Assembly: GCA_002500745.1 (NCBI GenBank) | Contig: DLST01000006.1 | Span: forward strand, 1 to 64,000 | Direction of reading: 5' to 3' | DNA length: 64,000 nucleotides | From: Sphingobacterium sp. UBA7855 | GTDB taxonomy: Bacteria > Bacteroidota > Bacteroidia > Sphingobacteriales > Sphingobacteriaceae | In this document: positions 1-6,525 of the stretch, in pieces | Position numbering within the stretch: position 1 is the first letter of the stretch | Layout: every line of letters starts with the position of its first letter | Position numbers and translations under genes: made by a program | The notes under the pieces: generated by a model | What the model saw: the letters and a program-made list of their open reading frames with translations, nothing else | The model's database searches: none | What the model was told of the DNA's origin: nothing

Positions 1-114
1 CTATTTTTAGGGGAGATTACAGGCTTTAAAAGAGTGGAAAATGTAGAACGGTACAGGCAGCAGGACAGCGAAGACCTGAAACAATACGTGCTGCAGTTCC
101 ATCCGTTGCAATAG
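1..114 (+). CDS. C-terminal end of an unidentified protein (cut by window edge)
   Basis: An open frame enters from the left edge and ends at a TAG at 112-114, giving 37 residues that include GFKRVENVERYRQQ and end in QFHPLQ. The fragment is charged and has no membrane segment. Its codon use looks like real coding sequence. I do not recognise the family. The repeat-rich, gene-free DNA just downstream resembles what separates modules in Bacteroidota conjugative elements, so this may be the last gene of such a module; that is inference only. Confidence 0.45.
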   Translation, partial: LFLGEITGFKRVENVERYRQQDSEDLKQYVLQFHPLQ

Positions 115-239
115 ACAAAATCCCACCGCACCAATCCACGCCCATTGCCCACGCTTCGGCACTCCGCTCAAGCTCCGTGCCCCCAAACGCAGGAAAAGCG
201 GTGTTCGTCTTCCTTGCTCCGCAAGCCCTGCGGCCAGCC

Positions 240-300
240 CGTCAAGGCACTTTTTTATAACGTGTTTTTCTCTTCAATTGAATAAAAAAGAGCCTTGACG
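240..300. repeat. Inverted repeat, 19-bp arms, one mismatch
   Basis: CGTCAAGGCACTTTTTTAT at 240-258 is matched by ATAAAAAAGAGCCTTGACG at 282-300 around a 23-base centre. Each arm has a GC-rich outer and an A/T-rich inner part, so this is not a textbook terminator, where the T run follows the stem. Confidence 0.8.
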
Positions 301-551
301 CCCTTTGGGTGCTTCACTGCGTTACGCAGGCTGTCACAGTTCTTGCAGTTCGCTTCGTCATCCTCACGGCAGGCTACTCTGTCCGCTCTTGTATCCTTCG
401 GCTTCACTTCGTTACGCTCAGGGCGCAACACGTCCACCGCCTGCCATCATTTTGCTCGCCTGCGGGTCGCATCGGGCTTCGGCTTGACTTGTTTGTATTG
501 CCGTCGCTCCGCTCTGGCGAAGCATAAGGAAAGCCTTGTGTAGTGCGTTAC

Positions 552-598
552 GGGCTGTCATAGTTTTTGCGGAAAGAAAGCAAAAACTATGACAGCCC
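552..598. repeat. Perfect inverted repeat, 19-bp arms
   Basis: GGGCTGTCATAGTTTTTGC (552-570) and its exact reverse complement (580-598) flank a 9-base loop. A variant of the left arm with its preceding GTTACG is also present as a direct copy near 321-346. The stem is long enough to extrude or to form a very stable RNA hairpin. Confidence 0.85.
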
Positions 599-735
599 TT
601 CACTTCTACAGAGCTGCAAGCCGCCTTGTCAGGCTCTCCCTTGCAGCCCCCTTGCTCCACAGTCAGCAGCCAGCCGTTTAGCTCAAGGCTGTTTTTCCTT
701 GCGTTTGGGGGCAGACTAACGCCCTTCGGTTGTTT

Positions 736-794
736 GCTCGATTTTTTATATTGCCTTGTCCGCTCCGCTACCAAGCCAACATAAAAAATCGAGC
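736..794. repeat. Perfect inverted repeat, 14-bp arms
   Basis: GCTCGATTTTTTAT (736-749) pairs exactly with ATAAAAAATCGAGC (781-794) across a 31-base centre. It closes the hairpin-dense stretch about 80 bases before the first toxin-cassette gene. Confidence 0.75.
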
Positions 795-872
795 GTTCTT
801 TTTTTCTTCACTTGAAAAAGTTCAGTTGAAAGAAAAAGATAATCGGACTATAAATAGTAAATTAGCAACCGA

Positions 873-1301
873 ATGAAAAAATTAATCAGCATATTTATTT
901 TACTGTTTTTGGTAAGCAATAGCTTCGCCAAAACTGCTGATTTTTTAGGTGTAAGGCAAGTAGTTGCCGCTAAGGGGGTACTTAATACAAGTGAAATTCA
1001 TTTTATGCAGAGTAGTATTAAAAATACAACAGGAAATTTCACTGTTCTGGGAAATGCAGAAGCGTTGGCAAATGGTAGTTTGAACCCAAATGTACTTAGA
1101 ATGAATGTTTGGAAAGATGCAAGTGGTAAAGTTTGGACACTTGACCATAGGCGACTTGGAGTTTTTAAATTATCAGGGTTAGAGCAAGCACCAATTCAAT
1201 GGGCAAATCCAACTGGTCAAATGTGGAAAATGACAACAACAAATGGTGGCACATCAATTAAACTCAAACTTGGCGGTGGTAATAGTATGATTATAAAATA
1301 A
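873..1301 (+). CDS. Secreted toxin-tip protein with ParB-like-fold signature
   Basis: A 142-residue protein that starts with a clean signal peptide (MKKLISIFILLFLVSNSFA). The rest resembles C-terminal tips of polymorphic (RHS-type) toxins with a ParB/sulfiredoxin-like fold: an IHFMQSSI segment, then VWTLDHRRLGVFKLSG, close to the LYTLDNRRL core of such tips as I recall it. The tip begins just after AAKG, whose codons contain the GCCGCTAAG junction shared with the two following cassettes. The presumed immunity gene starts 6 bases downstream. The leader could be authentic or a remnant fused by recombination. The activity (nuclease or other) is inferred from resemblance, not demonstrated. Confidence 0.6.
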   Translation: MKKLISIFILLFLVSNSFAKTADFLGVRQVVAAKGVLNTSEIHFMQSSIKNTTGNFTVLGNAEALANGSLNPNVLRMNVWKDASGKVWTLDHRRLGVFKLSGLEQAPIQWANPTGQMWKMTTTNGGTSIKLKLGGGNSMIIK

Positions 1302-1307
1302 GAAAAT

Positions 1308-1565
1308 ATGGCAGACTTTAATAAAAAAATAAACGAGATTAAAAGCAAGGAAGACTTTGTCAATTTTGTTGAATTATTAGTTTCTAACTTAAAAAGTAAT
1401 CCAGAAGAATGGACTAATAAATCTTTACCCGAATATTTAGAAAGTATATCAAGTTGGACGGAAGATATGGAGGGGTATTATCAAAATAATGATATGCCTA
1501 TCCCTGAAAATATAAATTGGAAAGTGTTTGCAAATATTTTGATAGCCGCTAAAATGTACGAATAG
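1308..1565 (+). CDS. DUF7660-like small protein, probable immunity partner
   Basis: An 85-residue acidic cytoplasmic protein with no signal. The central run EEWTNKSLPEYLESISSW, followed by EDMEGYY and NWKVFANILIAAKMYE, matches my recollection of the DUF7660 family, small proteins often found in toxin/immunity clusters. Its start lies 6 bases after the preceding toxin-tip gene, so the two are probably translated from one message, as expected for a toxin and its antidote. Binding to the upstream protein is inference. The next cassette junction begins 5 bases after its stop codon. Confidence 0.6.
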   Translation: MADFNKKINEIKSKEDFVNFVELLVSNLKSNPEEWTNKSLPEYLESISSWTEDMEGYYQNNDMPIPENINWKVFANILIAAKMYE

Positions 1566-1570
1566 ATTAG

Positions 1571-1879
1571 AATGCCGCTAAGTGGGTAGGGAATAGTAGT
1601 AACGTTCTTTTAAATACTTCAAGGCAACTGCAAGCCAAGTTTAAGCATGCAAGCGAGTTTGGTGTAGTGGGTAATTATAACAAGGTAAATGCAGCAAAAT
1701 TTAGCTCGGCATTAAATCAACATATTAATGCATCAGGAACGCAAATAATTCAAGTGGCATATAGGAATTCAAACAATCCTGTAACCTTTTATTTAAATCC
1801 AAAAACGGGATTAAATGTTATTGCTTCTCCTTCAGGACAATTTATTAGCGGAGCTGCTTTAAGTCCTGTGCAAGTTTAA
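1571..1879 (+). pseudogene. Headless colicin-D-like RNase tip (toxin cassette 2)
   Basis: An open frame of about 102 codons with no ATG start runs from just after a TAG (1568-1570) to the TAA at 1877-1879. It opens with NAAKWVG, where the junction GCCGCTAAG lies at 1574-1582. It continues with FKHASEFGVVGNYNKVNAAK, a segment with INQHINASGTQIIQ-like residues and a FYLNPKTG/SGQFISG tail. This layout (KFKHA-FG, then a strand-rich HY-N-T region) resembles colicin-D-type tRNA-cleaving C-terminal domains in polymorphic toxins. A GTG at 1667 could start a shorter product, but that would lose the KFKHA histidine. Most likely a silent tip that could be expressed only after recombination onto a full-length toxin. 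Confidence 0.6.
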
Positions 1880-1902
1880 GGTATTTTAACAAAGGGGTTT
1901 CT

Positions 1903-2220
1903 ATGGTAACAGGTATAAAACTTTTAGATAAAATAAATTTACAGAGGTACATTTATCTTATTAGCATTTTTCTGTCTCATAAAATTGCGGCTTCTGTTTT
2001 TGTTGAGCATTTTCTTCAAATTAGAAGAGAGGATACTTATTGGTTGACTTCATCATTTGATGCGGAAGTCAACCATATCATGGATGAAATTTTTTTGGAC
2101 ATTGATGAGTATAACCCTGAAGAATTGTATGATCCCAATGATAATTTTAATATTAGCGAGAATGAGTTAAGGAAGAGGTTAGACAGCAAACTGTCTGTAT
2201 TAAATATGCTTATTTCGTAA
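1903..2220 (+). CDS. Colicin-D-type immunity protein
   Basis: A 105-residue acidic cytoplasmic protein starting at ATG 1903. It contains FLQIRREDTYW, FDAEVNHIMDEIFLDIDEY, DPNDNFNISENELRKRL and a final helix, the pattern of the colicin-immunity family that inhibits colicin-D-like tRNases. It lies 23 bases after the colicin-D-like tip, which fits the pairing. Unlike its toxin it is intact with its own start, so it could protect the cell against relatives carrying the same tip. The stop codon at 2218-2220 is immediately followed by the third cassette junction. Confidence 0.65.
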   Translation: MVTGIKLLDKINLQRYIYLISIFLSHKIAASVFVEHFLQIRREDTYWLTSSFDAEVNHIMDEIFLDIDEYNPEELYDPNDNFNISENELRKRLDSKLSVLNMLIS

Positions 2221-2221
2221 T

Positions 2222-2360
2222 GCGGCTAAGACGGGAGTGCAGGCCGCTGAATATACTTTTACAAAATCAGCTGGAAACATCAAGGCCTTATATGAATTTA
2301 CCTTTAACTGTTCGAGAGATTATGTCAACTGAAAAAGGAAGTATTGATGCTACTTTTTAA
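2222..2360 (+). pseudogene. Frame-damaged toxin-tip remnant (toxin cassette 3)
   Basis: Directly after the preceding stop, GCGGCTAAG (2222-2230) starts a frame reading AAKTGVQAAEYTFTKSAGN, the same junction class as cassettes 1 and 2. That frame ends at a TGA near 2330. An overlapping frame then reads YMNLPLTVREIMSTEKG and stops at TAA 2358-2360. The second piece resembles the PLTxxEIM segment that ends several polymorphic-toxin tips as I recall them, so this looks like one tip shortened by deletion and frameshift. No start codon is evident. Confidence 0.45.
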
Positions 2361-2371
2361 GGAGGTATGAA

Positions 2372-2590
2372 TTGAAAGTTGCAGGTAATTTAGAGGAGGG
2401 GTTTTCTTACAGGGTAAGCAAAGATGATTTGCCAATGTTTATTAATGTTCAAAGTGGGTGCCTATGTATTGGTAATCCAGAAAAGAAAGGTAATGCTGTT
2501 GAGTTTATAAATAATTGCGTTGTCGTTATTGACGATGATAAGGAATTTATATCTCTATGGCTAAAGGCTGAAACATTACCTAATATTTAA
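2372..2590 (+). CDS. Small unknown protein, probable immunity partner of cassette 3
   Basis: A 72-residue acidic cytoplasmic protein. I place the start at TTG 2372 because AAGGAGG (2359-2365) sits 6 bases upstream. The nearby ATG at 2367 is followed by a stop after two codons, so either TTG is used or one base has been lost from an original ATG start. The body contains LEEGFSYRVSKDDLPMFINV, CLCIGNPEKKGNAVEF and a closing FISLWLKAETL. I cannot name the family. Position after a toxin-tip remnant and before a terminator suggests an immunity role. Confidence 0.5.
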   Translation: MKVAGNLEEGFSYRVSKDDLPMFINVQSGCLCIGNPEKKGNAVEFINNCVVVIDDDKEFISLWLKAETLPNI

Positions 2591-2599
2591 TAACTCTTA

Positions 2600-2627
2600 A
2601 ACGCCAGGCTTACAGCTTGGCGTTTTT
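2600..2627 (+). terminator. Intrinsic terminator after the toxin-cassette array
   Basis: AACGCCAGGCT (2600-2610), loop TAC, then AGCTTGGCGTT (2614-2624) running into a T run. The 11-bp stem has one G-U pair. It lies 10 bases after the last cassette gene. Confidence 0.75.
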
Positions 2628-2785
2628 GTTTTACATCAAAGAAATCTTGCTTGCTTTAATAAAGTGGTCAACGGTAACGAGCAGCTAATCCCTTTTCCTT
2701 TTCGGGGAGTGTTGCAATATCCTGAAACCGTTTTGAGCATAGCGAGGTCTTTAAAAAGGTCGGACCGTTCGTTTTCTCCCAGTAA

Positions 2786-2848
2786 CTAACCCTCCGTAAT
2801 ATCCAAAATCTTAGCGAGCCTTTTGGCAGCCTCGATAGAAGGTGTCAT
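2786..2848 (-). pseudogene. Remnant of an XRE-type helix-turn-helix gene
   Basis: On the minus strand a 20-codon frame reads MTPSIEAAKRLAKILDITEG and stops. The PSIEAAKRLAKILDI run is the recognition-helix and following-helix pattern of Cro/C1 (XRE) regulators. Everything before and after is missing, so this is a stub, not a gene. It abuts the stop of the chromosomal PepSY gene and may mark the edge of the inserted region. Bases 2628-2785 hold nothing I recognise. Confidence 0.4.
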
Positions 2849-2849
2849 C

Positions 2850-4016
2850 TTAACTACGCTGTTTCTTCTTCTTCTTAAACTTTCTACCATACCAGATATA
2901 AAAGCCTGTTACCGGCAGAGAGGCACAGATTAAGCTGGTCACAAATGCGATCCACATGCCTGTACGCCCGGCAATTTTTCCGACATGGATATCATAGTTG
3001 GAATCGCGCCACTTCATGCCCAATGTTTTATCATTTTGCAGCCGCTTGAAAGAGCACTTTTCACTACGAATATCATAGGTATAGGTATCAGAAGCCGACC
3101 ACCAGGTATTTCCTTTCTTATAGACAGTAACATTGGCCACTGAAGCATTTTGCGGGATATTGATCAAAGCACCTTCATGCGCGCCATAACTTTTCACAAC
3201 ATCAGACCATATCATATCTAACGAGGCCTCACTGGCGGCATCTATTGTATTTTCTGGAGCTTTTGGCTCTTCGTGTTTCTTATTGGGCCGCTTACCATCC
3301 AGCAACCAGTAAATACCAGTTTCCCACCATTTGAAGGACCAGACTAAACCTGTGGCCGCAATGACGATAGCAACGAAGAAAGCGTAAAAGCCTAATACTT
3401 GGTGAAGGTCGTAGTTTAGGCGTTTCCATTTAGCGCTAAAATTAATCTTGAGGCGTTTAACAGCAACTTTACGGTTTTTGGGCCACCAAAGGAAAATACC
3501 CGAAAGTAACGTAATGATAAACAGCAAGACGCTGGTACCTACGATGGTGCTGCCCACATCGCGCCTCAGATATAAGAATTGATGGATCTGCCTAATAATC
3601 CAGAAGAAGTTTGTCTCAACGTCTATTTTTCCTAAAACTCGACCGCTGTAGGGGTCTACAAAAATACGGTCCCAATAGCGGATTTCTTTATTGATGAATA
3701 CACCGACGATATCGTTCTTTGGACGGCGCTTAAGGGCTTCAAATAGATAAACCTGCCGCTGATCATCTGTAGCAGGCACACGGATAAGGGTAATGGGATG
3801 ATCGATGAAACGCTGTGCATTTGCCTTCAAGATGGAAAGGGAAAGTGTTTTCTCGCCTTTCTGTTCCGTTACTGTCACATATCTTGGATGAAAAAGTGCA
3901 AATAGTTCCTTCTCAAACACATAGATAGCGCCTGTAATGCTCACAATAAAAACCACCAGACCGGACAATAGTCCGATCCAGCGGTGTAAAAACAAGATCG
4001 TCTTTTTCAAAGTCAT
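2850..4016 (-). CDS. PepSY-associated membrane protein, siderophore/iron uptake
   Basis: A 388-residue inner-membrane protein of the PepSY-TM family. Four hydrophobic segments are visible: an N-terminal one after LHRWIGLLSG, one before WWPKN, one in the middle ending LVWSFKWW, and one near the C-terminus after WIAFVTSL. Histidines next to the helices (HRWIG, HQFLYL, DLHQVLG) are typical of the family, which is often thought to reduce ferric siderophores using haem; that role is inference here. The C-terminus is very basic (KFKKKKKQ). It starts 2 bases after the stop of the siderophore receptor gene, so the two form one operon. Confidence 0.85.
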   Translation of the reverse strand: MTLKKTILFLHRWIGLLSGLVVFIVSITGAIYVFEKELFALFHPRYVTVTEQKGEKTLSLSILKANAQRFIDHPITLIRVPATDDQRQVYLFEALKRRPKNDIVGVFINKEIRYWDRIFVDPYSGRVLGKIDVETNFFWIIRQIHQFLYLRRDVGSTIVGTSVLLFIITLLSGIFLWWPKNRKVAVKRLKINFSAKWKRLNYDLHQVLGFYAFFVAIVIAATGLVWSFKWWETGIYWLLDGKRPNKKHEEPKAPENTIDAASEASLDMIWSDVVKSYGAHEGALINIPQNASVANVTVYKKGNTWWSASDTYTYDIRSEKCSFKRLQNDKTLGMKWRDSNYDIHVGKIAGRTGMWIAFVTSLICASLPVTGFYIWYGRKFKKKKKQRS

Positions 4017-4018
4017 CC

Positions 4019-6487
4019 TTAAAAGGTATAGCCGAGTGTCAATAGGAAATTACGTGGTGCACCTGGAAATAGACGGATGTAATCGTAACCACCTACCCAA
4101 TGGGTTTTATTGGTGATATTATTGAAGTTGGCCTGCAGCCGCACCTTACCAATGGAATAGTACAAGGCAGCATTCAATAAACTGTAGGAGGGTATTGTTT
4201 GGTTCAGGTTAAGCGACAGGTTCCGCTTGTCTACGTAGTTGGCGCCGACGCCGATTCCCAGGCCTTTGGCTATGCCGGAGGGAATAGAAAATCTGGTCCA
4301 GATATTCGCGGTATTCCGAGGCGCATTAGGCTTTTGTTTGTTCAGTTCTTCGTTATTCCCGCCTTCGGTAATTCTGGCATCGTTGTAAGCGTAAGAAGCG
4401 ATAATGCTCCAATACGGAAGGATCTGACCCTGAATGTCAAACTCGATCCCTTTGGATCTTTCCTTACCGATCTGTTCCATCAAATCCGCATTTGCGGCCG
4501 TAGGTGCAGGATAAAGGGTGTTCTTCTGGTTGATCTGATAGATGGCTGTACTCGCCTGCAATTTTCCATCCAACCAGGCGGTTTTTAATCCAAACTCGGT
4601 CATGTCATTTTCGAGCGGATCGAATGGCCCGCCTGCATTTGGATTTGCCAGTGCCGAAGCCGTTTGCGGGTTATAGCCTTTGATGTAGGTTCCGTATAGA
4701 TTAATCTGCGGATTGATGGTATATACTGCGCCAAAGCGTGGCAGAAGGACATCTTGGTGTACATTCTCGGCCTGATCTGTTTTATAATTGGCAATATCCT
4801 TGTAATTTTCATACCGTAACCCCAGCAATAATTGAAGCCGCCCCAGAGTGAGCTGATCCTGCACATACAATGCATTCAGATGATAATAGGTAGGAGCAAC
4901 TGCTGTAGTGGATGCCGGTGCAAAAAAATATTTGCTTTCGTCCTGCAACTGTTGACTTTTCAGTGGGTTGCTGAGCTCAAAACTAGATACATTGGGCACT
5001 GGGTTGCCATTTTTGTCAAGTAAATAATCATTGATCTTTTTAGGATCAAATTTAGCAATGCTGCCTGTGTTATCTTTATTTCTGTAACCGCTTGCTGTCA
5101 GCTGCGAACCACCCACAGGTAATACCTCCTGCGCGTAGTCATAGCCGGCAATGAGTTTGTGGGCTAGCACGCCGGTGTTAACGTTATAATTAAAGAAAGC
5201 GGTGATGTTATCGACAAATCGTTTTCTGTTTCGGATAAAAACCTGTCTTGCCACCATATTCTCGATATTGGCTCCTTTGCCATCTACAGCATATGCATTG
5301 GCCGAACGATGTTCTGACAGATCCTCGGCGTAGCCTGTTTTCATATAAGATGCATTGAAACTCAATTTATCAGTGAAACGGTGGTTCAATGAGGCAGTGA
5401 CCATATAGGTTTGTTCGTTCAGAAAATCATTGGCCGTACTCATGGATTGGCTGATAGGGGTCGAATACAGATCACCGTTGGCAAAGACAGATTGTCCGCG
5501 GTCGAGTCTCGACTTGGAATCGTTATAGACCATATCAAAATTGATACGGGTGTTTTCTGATGGAATGAAGGAAAAGGATGGTGCCAGCACCAAGTTTTTG
5601 TCAAACTGCAGATCCCGAAAACTCTGCGCGTTTTCATAACCGATGTTGAGGCGGTAAAGCAACGTTTTATCGGATGTCATAGGCCCTGTGAAGTCCGCCA
5701 GGGCGCGGAGGTTGTTGAAGCTTCCCACCGAGAACTGCAGCGATTTGCGTGCCTCGTCAAGCGGCTTTTTTGTGACACGATTGACTATACCGCCGGGGCT
5801 CGCATTCCCAAATAGGGCTGACGATGGGCCTTTCAATACTTCTACCCGTTCCAGGTAATTGGCCAGCGGCTGTTTCCAGAATCCTGTTGTGGTACGCATC
5901 CCGTTGACAAGCTGGGTGTTGGACCCACCATTGATCCGAAAACCCCGGATCGTAATATCGTCGTAAAAGGTAAACTGATTGACACCACTGAAATTTTTAA
6001 CAATTTCGCCTACACGCATCAACCCTTGGTCGGCAATAAGCTCTTTGGTCGCATAAGAAACCGATTGCGGGAGGTCGCGCAATTTGGTTTCTGTCTTACT
6101 GCCGATAAAGGACTGTGTGTTTCGATAGGATTTTTCTTTGCGCCCGTAAATTTCCACCGTTTGCAGCGCTTCCTCTGCACGATACATAGGAAATGTCATG
6201 GTAAAGGGATGCGTCGGATCGATCAATACTTTCTGTTTAATGGTTTTGTAACCGATGGCATTAATTCGGATATCATAGGTTCCTTTGCTTAAGGTAGGCA
6301 ATATAAATTGCCCATGATGGTCGGTTGCGGTATGCTGGTTGGTTTTAAGGACTGTAATTGTAGCTCCGGCAAGGGGAGTATTGTATTCATCCAAAACTGT
6401 TCCGTTGAATAACTGTTTTTCTTGCGCATGGCTAAGGGGGAGTTGTAAACTCCATATGGCTGCGACAAGCATAGGTATTTTTCGCAT
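4019..6487 (-). CDS. TonB-dependent siderophore receptor
   Basis: An 822-residue outer-membrane receptor. It has a signal peptide (MRKIPMLVAAIWSLQLPLSHA), a carboxypeptidase-regulatory-like beta-sandwich (about residues 25-105, ending in AEEALQTVEIYG), a plug domain (about 125-240, with LRDLPQSVS, IRGF, LKGPSSALFG and GGIVNRVTKKP), and a long beta-barrel ending in the aromatic signal FLLTLGYTF. The plug wording is that of ferric-siderophore receptors rather than SusC. Only 38 bases separate its start from the divergent AraC-type gene, which probably controls it. The next gene downstream is the PepSY protein. The actual siderophore cannot be read from sequence. Confidence 0.9.
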   Translation of the reverse strand: MRKIPMLVAAIWSLQLPLSHAQEKQLFNGTVLDEYNTPLAGATITVLKTNQHTATDHHGQFILPTLSKGTYDIRINAIGYKTIKQKVLIDPTHPFTMTFPMYRAEEALQTVEIYGRKEKSYRNTQSFIGSKTETKLRDLPQSVSYATKELIADQGLMRVGEIVKNFSGVNQFTFYDDITIRGFRINGGSNTQLVNGMRTTTGFWKQPLANYLERVEVLKGPSSALFGNASPGGIVNRVTKKPLDEARKSLQFSVGSFNNLRALADFTGPMTSDKTLLYRLNIGYENAQSFRDLQFDKNLVLAPSFSFIPSENTRINFDMVYNDSKSRLDRGQSVFANGDLYSTPISQSMSTANDFLNEQTYMVTASLNHRFTDKLSFNASYMKTGYAEDLSEHRSANAYAVDGKGANIENMVARQVFIRNRKRFVDNITAFFNYNVNTGVLAHKLIAGYDYAQEVLPVGGSQLTASGYRNKDNTGSIAKFDPKKINDYLLDKNGNPVPNVSSFELSNPLKSQQLQDESKYFFAPASTTAVAPTYYHLNALYVQDQLTLGRLQLLLGLRYENYKDIANYKTDQAENVHQDVLLPRFGAVYTINPQINLYGTYIKGYNPQTASALANPNAGGPFDPLENDMTEFGLKTAWLDGKLQASTAIYQINQKNTLYPAPTAANADLMEQIGKERSKGIEFDIQGQILPYWSIIASYAYNDARITEGGNNEELNKQKPNAPRNTANIWTRFSIPSGIAKGLGIGVGANYVDKRNLSLNLNQTIPSYSLLNAALYYSIGKVRLQANFNNITNKTHWVGGYDYIRLFPGAPRNFLLTLGYTF

Positions 6488-6525
6488 CTTATTTAAATTT
6501 AATCTTAATAAGCAGACAAAATTCG

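Larger units (their letters stand above)
115..872. other. Gene-free, hairpin-dense accessory stretch
   Basis: About 750 bases without a convincing gene. The stretch is more GC-rich than the cassettes that follow and is full of repeats: three strong inverted repeats (entered separately), a long-range inverted match between 181-196 and 693-710 (CCCCAAACGCAGGAAA against TTTCCTTGCGTTTGGGG, one extra base), and imperfect direct repeats such as GCTTCACTGCGTTACGCAGG (311-330) and GCTTCACTTCGTTACGCTCA (401-420). Open frames exist on both strands but are products of repeated GC-rich words and match no family I know. Plausible roles are transcription insulation or a recombination or transfer region of a mobile element. 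Confidence 0.55.

Noticed and set aside
418..774. 118-codon open frame on the minus strand in the hairpin-dense stretch, and several shorter frames there
   Set aside because: Composition follows the repeated GC-rich words, both hairpin arms are translated within the frame, and no domain or start context supports a protein.
2591..2850. tRNA gene or direct-repeat attachment site at the edge of the cassette region
   Set aside because: No cloverleaf-like sequence or CCA-proximal T-arm was found, and no exact direct repeat was seen by eye within the window.
1..2850. Insertion sequence or transposase carrying the cassettes
   Set aside because: No transposase-like frame or matched terminal inverted repeats with target duplication were found. 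The hairpins at 240-794 are internal to a gene-free stretch, not element ends.
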